The notes: generated by a model not told the origin, from the letters alone. Positions 42,924 to 51,693 are shown, numbered from the stretch's first letter. The stretch is 64,000 bases of DNA from Bradyrhizobium sp. SRL28 (GCF_018596315.1 NZ_JAHEAG010000002.1:124001-188000); one strand, 5' to 3'. A program made the numbers and translations.

Positions 42924-44423
42924 ATGGAACTCTTCAACAACCTGCTGATGGGCCTTTCGACGGCCCTCGAACTCAACAATCTGCTGTTCTGCCTGATCGG
43001 CGTGGTCATCGGCACCGCGATCGGCGTGCTGCCCGGCATCGGCCCAATTCCGACGGTCGCGTTGCTGTTGCCCTTCACCTTCGGCCTGTCGCCCCCCAGC
43101 GCGATGATCATGCTGGCCGGCATCTTCTACGGCGCACAATATGGCGGCTCGACCACCGCCATCCTGGTCAATGTGCCGGGCGAGACGTCGTCGGTCGTCA
43201 CCTGTATCGACGGTCACGAGATGGCGAAGCAGGGCAAGGCCGGAACCGCGCTCGCCATTGCCGCCATCGCCTCGTTCTTTGCCGGCACCACGGCGACGAT
43301 CGTGATCGCAGTGCTTAGCGTGCCGTTGTCGATGCTGGCGCTGAAATTCACCGCGGTTGAATATTTCAGTCTGCTCGTGCTTGGCCTGATCGCCGCCGTC
43401 GTGCTCGCGCATGGTTCGGTCGCCAAATCGCTGGCGATGGTGCTGCTGGGGTTGTTGCTCGGTCTCGTCGGCATCGACGTCAGCTCAGGCGTCGCGCGCA
43501 TGACCTTCGGCATCGCCGCTCTATCGGATGGTCTTGATTTCGTGCCGATCGCGATGGGCCTGTTCGGGCTCGGTGAAATCATCGCCAATCTGGAGAGACC
43601 TTCCGAGCGCCGCGTCGTCAGCCAGTCGATCCGCAGTCTGATCCCGAGCCGGGCGGACCTGCGGGCCGCCTTTCCGGCCATGGTGCGCGGCACGGCACTG
43701 GGCTCCGTGTTGGGGGTGTTGCCTGGCGGCGGCGCCGCGCTTCCGCCGTTCTCCTCCTACGCGCTGGAAAAGAAGCTTGCGCGCGATCCGTCGCGCTTCG
43801 GCAAGGGCGCCATCGAGGGCGTCGCAGGGCCAGAGGCCGCCAACAATGCCGGCGCACAGACCAGCTTCATTCCGCTGCTGACGCTCGGCATTCCCGCCAA
43901 CGCCCTGATGGCGCTGATGATCGGCGCGCTGATGATGCAGGGCATCCAGCCCGGGCCGCAGATCATGACCGAGCAACCCAAGCTCGTCTGGGGCGTCATC
44001 GCCAGCATGTGGGTCGGTAATTTGATGTTGCTGGTGATCAACCTTCCGTTGATCGGCCTGTGGGTCTCGATGCTGAAGATTCCCTATCGGCTGCTGTTTC
44101 CTGCCATCGTCCTGTTCTGCTGCATCGGTACCTATGGCATCGCCAACAGCCTGTTCAACGTATGGTTGATGATGGGCTGCGCCTTGATCGGCTATTTCTT
44201 TATCAAGATCGGCGTCGAGCCGGCGCCGCTGCTGCTCGGCCTCGTGCTCGGTCCGCAGTTCGAGGAAAATTTTCGGCGTGCAATGCTGATCGCGGACGGC
44301 GATTTCACCGTCTTTCTGTCACGGCCGATCAGCGCGGTTATCCTTGGCGTCGTCGCCGTTCTGTTGCTGGCGATGCTGTCGCCGCAAATATTGAAAACGC
44401 GGAAACAAGCGCTGGCGGAATGA
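42924..44423 (+). CDS. tctA: Tripartite tricarboxylate transporter large membrane subunit TctA
   Basis: The 499-residue protein has about twelve hydrophobic helices. The family signatures GVLPGIGPIPTVALLLPFTFGL, YGAQYGGSTTAILVNVPGE and GVLPGGGAALPPFSSYALE are all present. It is the translocation channel of the TctCBA system. It ends the operon and is convergent with the DUF1045 gene, with 9 bases between the two stops. Confidence 0.95.
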   Translation: MELFNNLLMGLSTALELNNLLFCLIGVVIGTAIGVLPGIGPIPTVALLLPFTFGLSPPSAMIMLAGIFYGAQYGGSTTAILVNVPGETSSVVTCIDGHEMAKQGKAGTALAIAAIASFFAGTTATIVIAVLSVPLSMLALKFTAVEYFSLLVLGLIAAVVLAHGSVAKSLAMVLLGLLLGLVGIDVSSGVARMTFGIAALSDGLDFVPIAMGLFGLGEIIANLERPSERRVVSQSIRSLIPSRADLRAAFPAMVRGTALGSVLGVLPGGGAALPPFSSYALEKKLARDPSRFGKGAIEGVAGPEAANNAGAQTSFIPLLTLGIPANALMALMIGALMMQGIQPGPQIMTEQPKLVWGVIASMWVGNLMLLVINLPLIGLWVSMLKIPYRLLFPAIVLFCCIGTYGIANSLFNVWLMMGCALIGYFFIKIGVEPAPLLLGLVLGPQFEENFRRAMLIADGDFTVFLSRPISAVILGVVAVLLLAMLSPQILKTRKQALAE

Positions 44424-44432
44424 CGGCTGGCG

Positions 44433-45122
44433 TCAGTCCTGTAATTGCCATCGGCCGATGACGCGAAAGCGTGAATTCGGATTTTCCTGACGGCACAGGG
44501 CAATTGCGTCGATCTCGAGCGGCCCGATGCCTGTCGCAGAAAACCTCTCCCGCAGCATCGCCACAACCTGTTCGCGCCGTTCTGCGGGAAGCCGTCCTGT
44601 CAGCGTCATGTGGAAGCGAAATTCTTCGAAGACGTAAGGGTAGCCCCAGCGATCGAGATAGTCGCGCTGCCGCGGCGTCAGCGCTGCCGGATTTCGCCGC
44701 GCGCGATCTTCCGGGCTAAGGGGAGCGCGGAACGGATCGAATGCCTTGGTCGCTTCAGCGGCGAGCAGTTCGAGTTCTGCCGACGGTTCGGTGGGAATCA
44801 CGGCGATGAAGCCGCTGATCGAATCGACGACCGGTTGGATCGCCGGCACAGGCCGGGCCAGATCGGCGAACAATTCGCATGCCGCGGCAAGCTGTGCCTC
44901 GGCCTTGCCGTCGGCCAGCGCCATCGGCGCCTTCAGCGTGGCGTGAAAGCCATATTTGCGGGGGTCCTGCGTCAGGTCGCGCCAGTCCAACGGGAGCCCA
45001 TCCGGAAAGGGCAGCTCGTCGCCGCCATAGGCGTCGTAACCGAGCAGCGACGCGCCGAACCGGTCGAGTGCGCTGCCTTGCGCGGCGGTATAATAGATCG
45101 CGTAACGGGGGTAATTTGCCAT
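44433..45122 (-). CDS. DUF1045 2H-phosphoesterase of phosphonate metabolism
   Basis: From the ATG at 45122 the protein has 229 residues. The two HxT motifs of the 2H phosphoesterase superfamily are present at about 60-62 (GFHATLKAP) and 171-173 (RFHMTLTG). Members hydrolyse cyclic phosphodiesters. This family is annotated as a phosphonate-metabolism protein found in C-P lyase operons. The window lacks a PhnP gene for opening 5-phosphoribosyl 1,2-cyclic phosphate, so this enzyme is the obvious candidate replacement. It is 20 bases after the phnM paralog. Confidence 0.87.
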   Translation of the reverse strand: MANYPRYAIYYTAAQGSALDRFGASLLGYDAYGGDELPFPDGLPLDWRDLTQDPRKYGFHATLKAPMALADGKAEAQLAAACELFADLARPVPAIQPVVDSISGFIAVIPTEPSAELELLAAEATKAFDPFRAPLSPEDRARRNPAALTPRQRDYLDRWGYPYVFEEFRFHMTLTGRLPAERREQVVAMLRERFSATGIGPLEIDAIALCRQENPNSRFRVIGRWQLQD

Positions 45123-45142
45123 TGCGCCAGAATAGGGCCGCC

Positions 45143-46336
45143 TCACGCGGCTGCAACTGCCTTGCGTGATGCTGTGGATGAACGGACGAGACGGTGAGCC
45201 TCCGTCAGATGCACCAGACGCCCCGCGGCAATGACCGCGACTACTCGTGGCCGTAGCGGCACCGTGTCATCGACCAGAATGATGTCGGCGCGCTGTCCCG
45301 CGGCGAGCAAGCCACGATCGGTGAGAAAGGCAGCACGCGCCGGCGCCGACGAGATCAACTGCCATGCGGCGGCCAGCGGCAGCACGCCGTCAGCCGCGAG
45401 ACGAAACGCCGCCAGCAGCGGCGCCGGATAATAATAGTCGGACGCCAGCACCGAACACAGGCCCTTGGCGATCATGTCGGAGGCCTTGGTCCAGCCGGTA
45501 TGGCTGCCGCCGCGCACGACATTAGGCGCGCCGAACACGATGAAATCGCCGTATTCGGCGGCATCGCGGGCGGTTTCCTCATTGACCGGAAATTCAGCGA
45601 TGGCAACGCCCTGCGCACGAAAAGCCTGCCGCATCGCCGGGCTTTCGTCGTCATGCGAGAGCATCCGGACATCAGCCGCGTGCGCTGCCTGCGCCAGCCG
45701 GGCAATCGAGGCCGGCACATCGTGGCTGCGGGTGACCACGCTTTGCACCAGGCGGTCGAACGCCTCATTGGTGAGCCCCGTGCGCTCGACCATTCGGCTG
45801 CGCTTCAGCGGCTTGGTCGGGCTTGCGACGGTTGAGTTCATGTGGTCGTTGAACGCGAACAGGTCGACGCGGCCTTCCGACAGCCAGTCGATGATTTCGC
45901 TTTCCGCGTCGAGATTGTAGGTCTCGTGGCGCAAATGGAAACGGGTGTCGGCGGCGAGCTGCGGCCGCATCTGCTCGATCGCCTCCAGCAATTTCCGAGC
46001 ATTGTCTGCGCTGCGCAGGCCGGGCTCCCACGACCAGGTCGTGGCATGATAGACGGTCGTGATGCCGTTGGAGACCGCCTGCCGGTCGCTGTCGATCAGT
46101 GCGACGTCGATCGGAAAATCAACCCCGGGGCGCGGCATCATCTGGCGCTCGAACGCATCACCATGCAGATCGACAATGCCCGGCAGCACCAGCAAGCCGC
46201 CGGCATCGATGCCGGGCGAGCCATGGCTGTTGTCCGTATCAACAGCGACGATCTCGCGGCCGGCAATCCGCAACGTGGTTTCGAGGATCTCGTGGCCGAG
46301 CAGTGCCCGGCCACCTTCAATGAACAGTTCGGTCAC
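45143..46336 (-). CDS. phnM: PhnM paralog, amidohydrolase-family triphosphate diphosphatase (divergent copy)
   Basis: The 397-residue protein is of normal PhnM length. It has metal motif LPGIVDLHGDAFERQ, FAFNDHMN in the middle, LSHDDE and FGAPNVVRGGSHTG near the end. PhnM removes pyrophosphate from ribose-1-phosphonate 5-triphosphate. Compared with the second copy at 56356, which has ELHTDHLEMH and SLMDHTPGQRQF, this copy is divergent in both metal-site and middle regions. It sits in a separate minus-strand operon with DUF1045 and a hexapeptide transferase. Confidence 0.88.
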   Translation of the reverse strand: MTELFIEGGRALLGHEILETTLRIAGREIVAVDTDNSHGSPGIDAGGLLVLPGIVDLHGDAFERQMMPRPGVDFPIDVALIDSDRQAVSNGITTVYHATTWSWEPGLRSADNARKLLEAIEQMRPQLAADTRFHLRHETYNLDAESEIIDWLSEGRVDLFAFNDHMNSTVASPTKPLKRSRMVERTGLTNEAFDRLVQSVVTRSHDVPASIARLAQAAHAADVRMLSHDDESPAMRQAFRAQGVAIAEFPVNEETARDAAEYGDFIVFGAPNVVRGGSHTGWTKASDMIAKGLCSVLASDYYYPAPLLAAFRLAADGVLPLAAAWQLISSAPARAAFLTDRGLLAAGQRADIILVDDTVPLRPRVVAVIAAGRLVHLTEAHRLVRSSTASRKAVAAA

Positions 46337-46362
46337 GATGCGGCACTCTGGTTAAAATGGGG

Positions 46363-46998
46363 TCAGCCCGATGCGGCAGCGGCTTCGTACTTTTCGAGAA
46401 AGCCCTCGACATCGAGCTTGCGGAAATCGGGCAGGGCACGGCGCAGCGTCTCGTGGTCCCAGTCCCACCATGCGAGTTCGGCAAGCCGCCCGGCGATGGA
46501 TTCCGGAAACCGCCGCCTGATCGGCCTGGCCGGGTTGCCTGCAACGATCGTATAGGCGGGGACGTCCTTGGTGACGATGGCGCCGGCCGCGACCACCGCG
46601 CCGGTGCCGATGGAGCGGCCGGGCAGAATGACCGCGCCGTGGCCGATCCAGACGTCATGGCCGATATGGACGTGATGCCCGCGCCGCCATGCAAAGAATT
46701 CGGTATCGTCGCTCTCGCCCTGGAAATAGCTGCTGGCGCGGTAGGTGAAATGCGCCTGCGAGGCCCGATGCATCGGGTGGTTGCCCGGGTTGATCCGCGT
46801 CATCGCCGCGGTCGAACAGAATTTGCCGATCGTGGTGTAGGTGATTTGCGCGTCGTTCACGACGTAGGAATAATCGGCCATCGTGACTTCCAGAAGGATG
46901 GTCCGGGCGCCGACCTCGGTATAGGCGCCAAGCTGGCAGTCGCGTACCGAGGCGGTGGGGTCGACGGCCGGTTCAGTGGAAAGCATCTTGCCGGCCAT
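46363..46998 (-). CDS. Hexapeptide-repeat transferase of phosphonate operons
   Basis: The 211-residue protein has left-handed beta-helix hexapeptide repeats ([13 protein letters not shown], then [16 protein letters not shown] and [16 protein letters not shown]) and ends with [16 protein letters not shown] as in xenobiotic acetyltransferases. It matches the family called phosphonate metabolism transferase in C-P lyase operons. An acyl donor and acceptor are not known; protection of an amino-phosphonate by acetylation is one idea. It is the first gene of the minus-strand operon behind a PhoB-type repeat. An ATG at 46986 is an alternative start. Confidence 0.85.
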   Translation of the reverse strand: MAGKMLSTEPAVDPTASVRDCQLGAYTEVGARTILLEVTMADYSYVVNDAQITYTTIGKFCSTAAMTRINPGNHPMHRASQAHFTYRASSYFQGESDDTEFFAWRRGHHVHIGHDVWIGHGAVILPGRSIGTGAVVAAGAIVTKDVPAYTIVAGNPARPIRRRFPESIAGRLAELAWWDWDHETLRRALPDFRKLDVEGFLEKYEAAAASG

Positions 46999-47060
46999 CG
47001 GTAGCGTCCATCAGCAATCGAGGAAGGGTCATTGGTGCGCGCTCGTCTTCGATGCGCTTG

Positions 47061-47089
47061 ATGACAGGATCATGACAGGTGCGTGACGT
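47061..47089 (-). promoter_or_regulatory. PhoB box, three tandem 11-base repeats, directed to the minus-strand operon
   Basis: ATGACAG at 47061-47067, ATGACAG at 47072-47078 and GTGACGT at 47083-47089 recur every 11 bases. On the minus strand this reads CTGTCAT-N4-CTGTCAT, the PhoB consensus. It is about 62 bases upstream of the transferase start. Confidence 0.75.
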
Positions 47090-47127
47090 CGGCCAGCGCT
47101 GTGGACGAACGCCGCACCGCAGCAGTC

Positions 47128-47145
47128 GTGTCACACAACTGTTAG
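47128..47145 (+). promoter_or_regulatory. PhoB-like box upstream of phnC
   Basis: GTGTCAC-ACAA-CTGTTAG has the 11-base period and five of seven matches in each half to CTGTCAT. It lies 46 bases ahead of the phnC start on the plus strand, so the divergent region has one box for each direction. Confidence 0.55.
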
Positions 47146-47191
47146 ATCGAGCCGCTAGCCATGCTCCACGACCGGAACTCTGGAGCAGTGC

Positions 47192-48007
47192 ATGCTGGTG
47201 GTAGAAGGTTTGACGTGCCGGTTCGGCACCAAAGCCGCAGTGGATAACGCATCATTTTCGATTCAGCCCGGGAGCTTCGTCGGCGTGATCGGCCGTTCCG
47301 GCGCCGGCAAGTCCACGCTGCTTCGGATGATCAACCGCCTCGCCGAACCTTCCGAGGGGCGCATCCTCTTTGAAGGCGTCGACGTGACTGCGCTCCGCGG
47401 CAAGGATTTGCGGCAGTGGCGTGCGCGCTCCGCGATGATCTTTCAACAGTTCAATCTTGTCGGCCGGCTCGACGTTCTGACCAATGTGCTGATGGGGCGG
47501 CTGGCGGAAATCCCGTCCTGGCGCTCGCTGACGCAGCTTTGGCCGGAAGAGGACAGGGCGCTGGCGCTGTCGGCGCTTGACCAGTTCGATATGGCCGGGG
47601 TCGCGGCCCAGCGCGCCGACCAGCTTTCGGGCGGCCAGCAGCAGCGCGTCGCGATCGCGCGCGCACTGGTGCAGGAGCCTGACATTATTCTTGCCGACGA
47701 GCCGATCGCTTCGCTCGACCCGCGCAACACGCGCATCGTGATGGATGCACTGCTACGCATCAACAAGCACTTCGGCATCACCGTCGTCTGCAACCTGCAT
47801 TCGCTCGATCTGGCGCGGAGCTATTGCGACCGGTTGATCGGCATGGCCGCGGGACGGGTGGTGTTCGACGGCGCCCCCGAGACGCTGACCGATCATATCG
47901 CGCGCGAGCTCTACGATCTCGAAGCCAACGACGTCATGGGTACTGCGCCCGCGCAGGTGCCGGACGGTGCGGTGGTGCCTGAACTCGGCACGGCTGCCGC
48001 AGCCTGA
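47192..48007 (+). CDS. phnC: Phosphonate ABC transporter ATP-binding protein
   Basis: The 271-residue protein has Walker [10 protein letters not shown] (about 34-42), the Q-loop in [18 protein letters not shown], signature [15 protein letters not shown], Walker [12 protein letters not shown] and a switch histidine in CNLHSLD, which are the PhnC variants. It powers import of phosphonates through PhnE. GGAG lies about 6 bases upstream of the start. Confidence 0.96.
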   Translation: MLVVEGLTCRFGTKAAVDNASFSIQPGSFVGVIGRSGAGKSTLLRMINRLAEPSEGRILFEGVDVTALRGKDLRQWRARSAMIFQQFNLVGRLDVLTNVLMGRLAEIPSWRSLTQLWPEEDRALALSALDQFDMAGVAAQRADQLSGGQQQRVAIARALVQEPDIILADEPIASLDPRNTRIVMDALLRINKHFGITVVCNLHSLDLARSYCDRLIGMAAGRVVFDGAPETLTDHIARELYDLEANDVMGTAPAQVPDGAVVPELGTAAAA

Positions 48008-48084
48008 GTGTCATTTCTGTACAGGGTAGCCGGTTGCAAACCTGCAATCGGCGAAGAGGCGTAACCACAACAAGAGGGCTCACC

Positions 48085-49020
48085 ATGATCACTCGTCGTA
48101 TCGTTCTGGCCGGCGCGGCCGCGCTGGCATTCACCGCTTCCGCCTCGGCGCAGGACTGGAAGAGCAAATATCCGGAACTGACTTTTGCGGTGGTGCCGGC
48201 CGAAAACGCCTCGGGGGTGACCGAGCGCTGGACGCCGTTCGTAGCCTATCTCTCCAAGGAACTTGGCATCAAGGTCACGCTGCGCATCGCCAATGACTAT
48301 GCTGCCGTGATCGAAGGCCAGCGCGCCGGCAACATCCATATCGCAAGCTACGGCTCGGCATCGTTTGCCCGCGCCCGCCTGACCGGCGTCAAGACCGACG
48401 CCTTCGCCAACGACATCAACGCCGACGGCTCGACCGGCTATTATTCGGTGTTCTTCGTCAAGGCGTCGAGCCCCTACAAGAGCATCGATCAACTGAAGGG
48501 CAAGAATCTCGGCCTGGTCGATCCGAACTCGACCTCGGGCAACAACGTGCCGCGCTTTGAACTCGACAAGCTGGGCATCTCCGATGCCGATGGCTATTTC
48601 GGCAAGGTCGTCTTCACCGGCAGCCACGAGAACGCCATGCTGGCGCTGTCGCAGGGTACCGTCGAGGTCGCCGCCAACCAGTGGACCAACGACGGCGATT
48701 CCACGCTCGCCCAGATGCTCCACAAGGGCATGCTGAAGAACGCCGACGGGTCGGCGATGAAGAAGGACGATTTCCGGATCGTCCACAAGTCCGCCCCGAT
48801 CATCAACGGACCCTACGCCTATAATTCGGATCTCCCCGCCGATCTGAAGGCGGCGATCGCCAAGGCGTTCACGGAATCGCCGACCAAGGACAAGGCCGCG
48901 TTCGACCGCCTGTCCGACGGTCAGAAGAAAGGCTTCAACCCGGCGACCACCAAGGACTGGGATGGTACTATCGAGTTGATCAAGTTCGTCGATGCGTTGC
49001 GTAAAAAGAAGGCGTCCTGA
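48085..49020 (+). CDS. phnD: Phosphonate-binding periplasmic protein
   Basis: The ATG at 48085 gives 311 residues with a Sec signal (MITRRIVLAGAAALAFTASASAQ). It shows PhnD-family blocks: FAVVPAENASGVTERWTPF, the ligand loop SYGSASFARARL, LVDPNSTSGNNVPRF and FTGSHENAMLALSQGTVEVAANQW. These residues bind the phosphonate group. The open frame to 48034 has no ribosome site. It is followed by a classic terminator-like hairpin before phnE. Confidence 0.96.
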   Translation: MITRRIVLAGAAALAFTASASAQDWKSKYPELTFAVVPAENASGVTERWTPFVAYLSKELGIKVTLRIANDYAAVIEGQRAGNIHIASYGSASFARARLTGVKTDAFANDINADGSTGYYSVFFVKASSPYKSIDQLKGKNLGLVDPNSTSGNNVPRFELDKLGISDADGYFGKVVFTGSHENAMLALSQGTVEVAANQWTNDGDSTLAQMLHKGMLKNADGSAMKKDDFRIVHKSAPIINGPYAYNSDLPADLKAAIAKAFTESPTKDKAAFDRLSDGQKKGFNPATTKDWDGTIELIKFVDALRKKKAS

Positions 49021-49040
49021 TCGATCGGTAGAACAAATGA

Positions 49041-49070
49041 GGCCGGGTCCGCGTGGCCCGGCCTTTTTTT
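49041..49070 (+). terminator. Rho-independent terminator or attenuator between phnD and phnE1
   Basis: GGCCGGG (49041-49047) pairs with CCCGGCC (49057-49063), followed directly by seven T residues. This is a textbook terminator shape 20 bases after the phnD stop, yet the permease genes follow 28 bases later. It should end most transcripts and let a fraction read through. Confidence 0.85.
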
Positions 49071-49098
49071 GAATTAGAGCCCCGCGCAGAACGCCTCA

Positions 49099-49983
49099 AT
49101 GACATCAGCCGTATCCATCCTTCCAGGCGCGCAACTGGCCATTCTCAACGCGGCCTATCGCGGCGCGGTGGCGCGCAAGCGGTTGCGGCTTGCGCTGGCG
49201 GCGGCGGCTTTTCTTGCCGCGCTTGTCGTGGCGGCGGTTGGCGCGGAAGTGAATCTGCGCACCCTGTTCACCTATTTTGGAAACTTCATCAACTATTTCG
49301 ACCGCATTCTGACGCTGGAAGACGGCACCAGGGTGTGGAGCAACCCGGCCGAATGGTTCTGGGGCTGGCGCAAATGGCTGTGGATGTTGGCCGAGACCAT
49401 CCTGATCAGCTATGTCGGCACCATGATCGGGGCGGTGCTTGCCTTTGCACTGAACTTCTTCGCCGCCCAAAACACATCGCCGGCGCCGTGGCTTCGTTTC
49501 GTCATTCGCCGCCTGCTGGAATTTGCCCGCACCGTTCCCGGCATCGTGTTCGCGCTGATCTTCGTCATCGCCTTCGGTCTCGGCCCGATGGCCGGCGTGC
49601 TGGCGATTGCGATCCATTCCACCGGGGCGCTTGGAAAGCTGTTTTCCGAGATCGTGGAGAATGCCGACATGAAGCCGGTCGAAGGCGTACGCTCGACCGG
49701 CGCAAGCTGGTTGTCCTGCATGCGGTTTGCCGTGTTGCCGCAGGTGTCGGCCGGCTACGCCAGCTATGCGCTGCTGCGCTTCGAGATCAACGTTCGCGAA
49801 GCCTCGGTGATGGGCTTTGTCGGCGCCGGCGGCATCGGGCAGGAACTCGTGGTCGCGATCCGAAAATTCTACTACTCCGACGTCAGCGCGATCCTGATTA
49901 CGATCATCGTCACCGTCTTCATCATCGACATTGCCACCGGCTGGCTGCGTGGCCGTCTGTTCGGCAAGGATGCGCGGGCATGA
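49099..49983 (+). CDS. phnE: Phosphonate ABC transporter permease, first copy
   Basis: The 294-residue protein has about six hydrophobic helices and the PhnE signature region RTVPGIVFALIFVIAFGLGPMAGVLAIAIHSTGALGKLFSEIVENAD, ending with GFVGAGGIGQEL. It forms the inner-membrane channel with the second PhnE. It overlaps the second copy by 4 bases (ATGA). Confidence 0.94.
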   Translation: MTSAVSILPGAQLAILNAAYRGAVARKRLRLALAAAAFLAALVVAAVGAEVNLRTLFTYFGNFINYFDRILTLEDGTRVWSNPAEWFWGWRKWLWMLAETILISYVGTMIGAVLAFALNFFAAQNTSPAPWLRFVIRRLLEFARTVPGIVFALIFVIAFGLGPMAGVLAIAIHSTGALGKLFSEIVENADMKPVEGVRSTGASWLSCMRFAVLPQVSAGYASYALLRFEINVREASVMGFVGAGGIGQELVVAIRKFYYSDVSAILITIIVTVFIIDIATGWLRGRLFGKDARA

Positions 49984-50828
49984 GCCAGTTGCCGAAGCCG
50001 GACCGGGAGCAATTGCGGGCGAAATATCCCGATGTGTTCGACAGGCCTGCCGCGACGCGGCTCGCCATGCCGGCGATGATCGTCGCTGCCTTCGCCGTCT
50101 TCATCTTCGGTTTGGTCGATCTCGACTTCTCGCTGGCGAAACTGTTCGCCGGGCTGAGCCAACTCGGCTGGATCACGCTCATGATGATCCCGCCCGATCC
50201 GGGCTCATCATTGCCGGCCTATCTCTCGGCGCTGGGGGAAACCCTGTCGATTGCGCTGCTCGGCACCACCATCGCCGCCATTGTGGCGCTGCCGTTCAGC
50301 CTGCTGGCGGCGCGGAACGTCATTCCCTCGGGGTGGCTCCGCTTTCCGGTGCGCCGCGCGTTCGATTCCATCCGCGGCGTCGATACGCTGATCTGGGCGC
50401 TGGTGTGGATCAATGTCGTTGGCCTCGGCCCGTTTGCCGGCGTGCTGGCGATTGCGGTGGCGGATTTCGGTGCATTCGGCAAATTGTTTTCTGAGGCGAT
50501 CGAGGCCGCCGACAAGAAGCAGGTCGAAGGCATCAGGGCTTCCGGCGGCAACGCGCTGCATGAGATACGCTTCGGCCTGATGCCGCAGGTGCTGCCTGTC
50601 ATCGCGGGGCAGGTGCTCTACTTCATCGAATCGAATACCCGCTCGGCCACCATCATCGGCATCGTCGGCGCCGGTGGCATCGGTCTGCAGTTGGCCGAAC
50701 AGATCCGCGTGCTGGAGTGGCAGAAAGTTTCGTTCCTGATCCTGATGATTCTGGTCGCGGTGGCCGCGATCGACTGGATCTCGGGCAAACTGCGCTTTGC
50801 CATCATCGGACAGCGAGCGATCGCGTGA
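49980..50828 (+). CDS. phnE: Phosphonate ABC transporter permease, second copy
   Basis: The ATG at 49980 gives 282 residues. The longer frame to 49053 lies in the other frame of the first phnE and is excluded. Hydrophobic helices and the repeated family motif (IRGVDTLIWALVWINVVGLGPFAGVLAIAVADFGAFGKLFSEAIE, then GIVGAGGIGLQL) identify it as PhnE. Two different PhnE subunits in tandem are usual in alphaproteobacteria and probably make a heterodimeric channel. It ends the phnCDEE operon. Confidence 0.94.
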   Translation: MSQLPKPDREQLRAKYPDVFDRPAATRLAMPAMIVAAFAVFIFGLVDLDFSLAKLFAGLSQLGWITLMMIPPDPGSSLPAYLSALGETLSIALLGTTIAAIVALPFSLLAARNVIPSGWLRFPVRRAFDSIRGVDTLIWALVWINVVGLGPFAGVLAIAVADFGAFGKLFSEAIEAADKKQVEGIRASGGNALHEIRFGLMPQVLPVIAGQVLYFIESNTRSATIIGIVGAGGIGLQLAEQIRVLEWQKVSFLILMILVAVAAIDWISGKLRFAIIGQRAIA

Positions 50829-50832
50829 TTCC

Positions 50833-50924
50833 GTAGGGTGGGCAAAGGCGCGCGAGCGCCATGCCCACCATCGTTCCGCATTGGGGTTAGTAATGGTGGG
50901 CACGCTACGCTTTTCCCACCCTAC
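50833..50924. repeat. Nested inverted-repeat element between phnE2 and phnF
   Basis: The outer arms GTAGGGTGGGCAAAG (50833-50847) and CTTTTCCCACCCTAC (50910-50924) pair with one mismatch. The inner arms TGCCCACC (50862-50869) and GGTGGGCA (50895-50902) pair perfectly. The 92-base element fills the gap between the two convergent genes. GTAGGGTGGGCAAAG-type inverted repeats are scattered in Bradyrhizobium chromosomes. It may also terminate both operons. Confidence 0.65.
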
Positions 50925-50927
50925 AAA

Positions 50928-51659
50928 CTACAAACCATTCTCCACCAGAAACTCCACACGCTCGGCTGCAAAGCGCGAGCGCTTGGTTACCAGCGGTCTG
51001 CCGTCGGTGTCGACGTCGGTAGCGTCGACCACCAGGATCGGGCGTCCTAGCGCGAGGTCGAGCCGCGCGGCGTCGGTTCCGTCCACGATGGCGGCGGTGA
51101 TCCGCGTCGAGACGCGGCGAAAATCGCGGATACCGTAATGCGCCAGCAGCTTGGTCATCGAGCGCACATTGGCGAACACCTTCCCGGCGTCGGGGAAGCG
51201 TACGGCTGAAAGCCACGTGGTGCTCACGCAGATCGGCGCGCGGTCGGCAAGCCGTACGGATTCGATCCGGATCAGGGATGCGCCGGTCTTCAATCCAAGC
51301 TCCCGCGCCAGCTCGCGCGTGGCTTCTTCTTCCGTCGAATCGATGAGTTGGCCGCGCGGCTCGCGGCCGCCGGCGCCGACGATCTCGGAAAACCGCGTTC
51401 GTGAGTGCAGGGGGTAGGCGAGGCGCCGCGTCTCGACATAGGTGCCGCTGCCGCGCTCGGCGCGCACCAGGCCGCGTTCGGCGAGCGTGGCGAGCGCCCG
51501 GCGAACGGTGTGGCGGTTGACCCGATAGGTCTCGGCGATCTCCATTTCGCCCGGCAGTTTCTCGCCGGCAACAAAGCGGCCGTCAGCGATACCGCGCTCG
51601 ATGCCGTCGGCGACCTGCCGCCACAGCGCAACGCCGGAGGGGGTGTCCTGGATGCTCAT
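50928..51659 (-). CDS. phnF: Phosphonate operon repressor PhnF (GntR/HutC family)
   Basis: From the ATG at 51659 the protein has 243 residues. A winged helix (GEMEIAETYRVNRHTVRRALATLAERGLVRAE) precedes a UTRA ligand-binding domain. The later part LIRIESVRLADRAPICVSTTWL and RVSTRITAAIVDGTDAARLDL is typical of PhnF. It is divergent from phnG, with its probable operator between the two genes. Alternative upstream starts (51689) lack a ribosome site. Confidence 0.92.
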   Translation of the reverse strand: MSIQDTPSGVALWRQVADGIERGIADGRFVAGEKLPGEMEIAETYRVNRHTVRRALATLAERGLVRAERGSGTYVETRRLAYPLHSRTRFSEIVGAGGREPRGQLIDSTEEEATRELARELGLKTGASLIRIESVRLADRAPICVSTTWLSAVRFPDAGKVFANVRSMTKLLAHYGIRDFRRVSTRITAAIVDGTDAARLDLALGRPILVVDATDVDTDGRPLVTKRSRFAAERVEFLVENGL

Positions 51660-51693
51660 GGAATGAAATGGGGCATCGGCAAAAATCACCTCA

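Noticed and set aside
49053..49979. Apparent N-terminal extension of the second PhnE
   Set aside because: The region is another frame of the first phnE and contains no helix or motif of the permease family.
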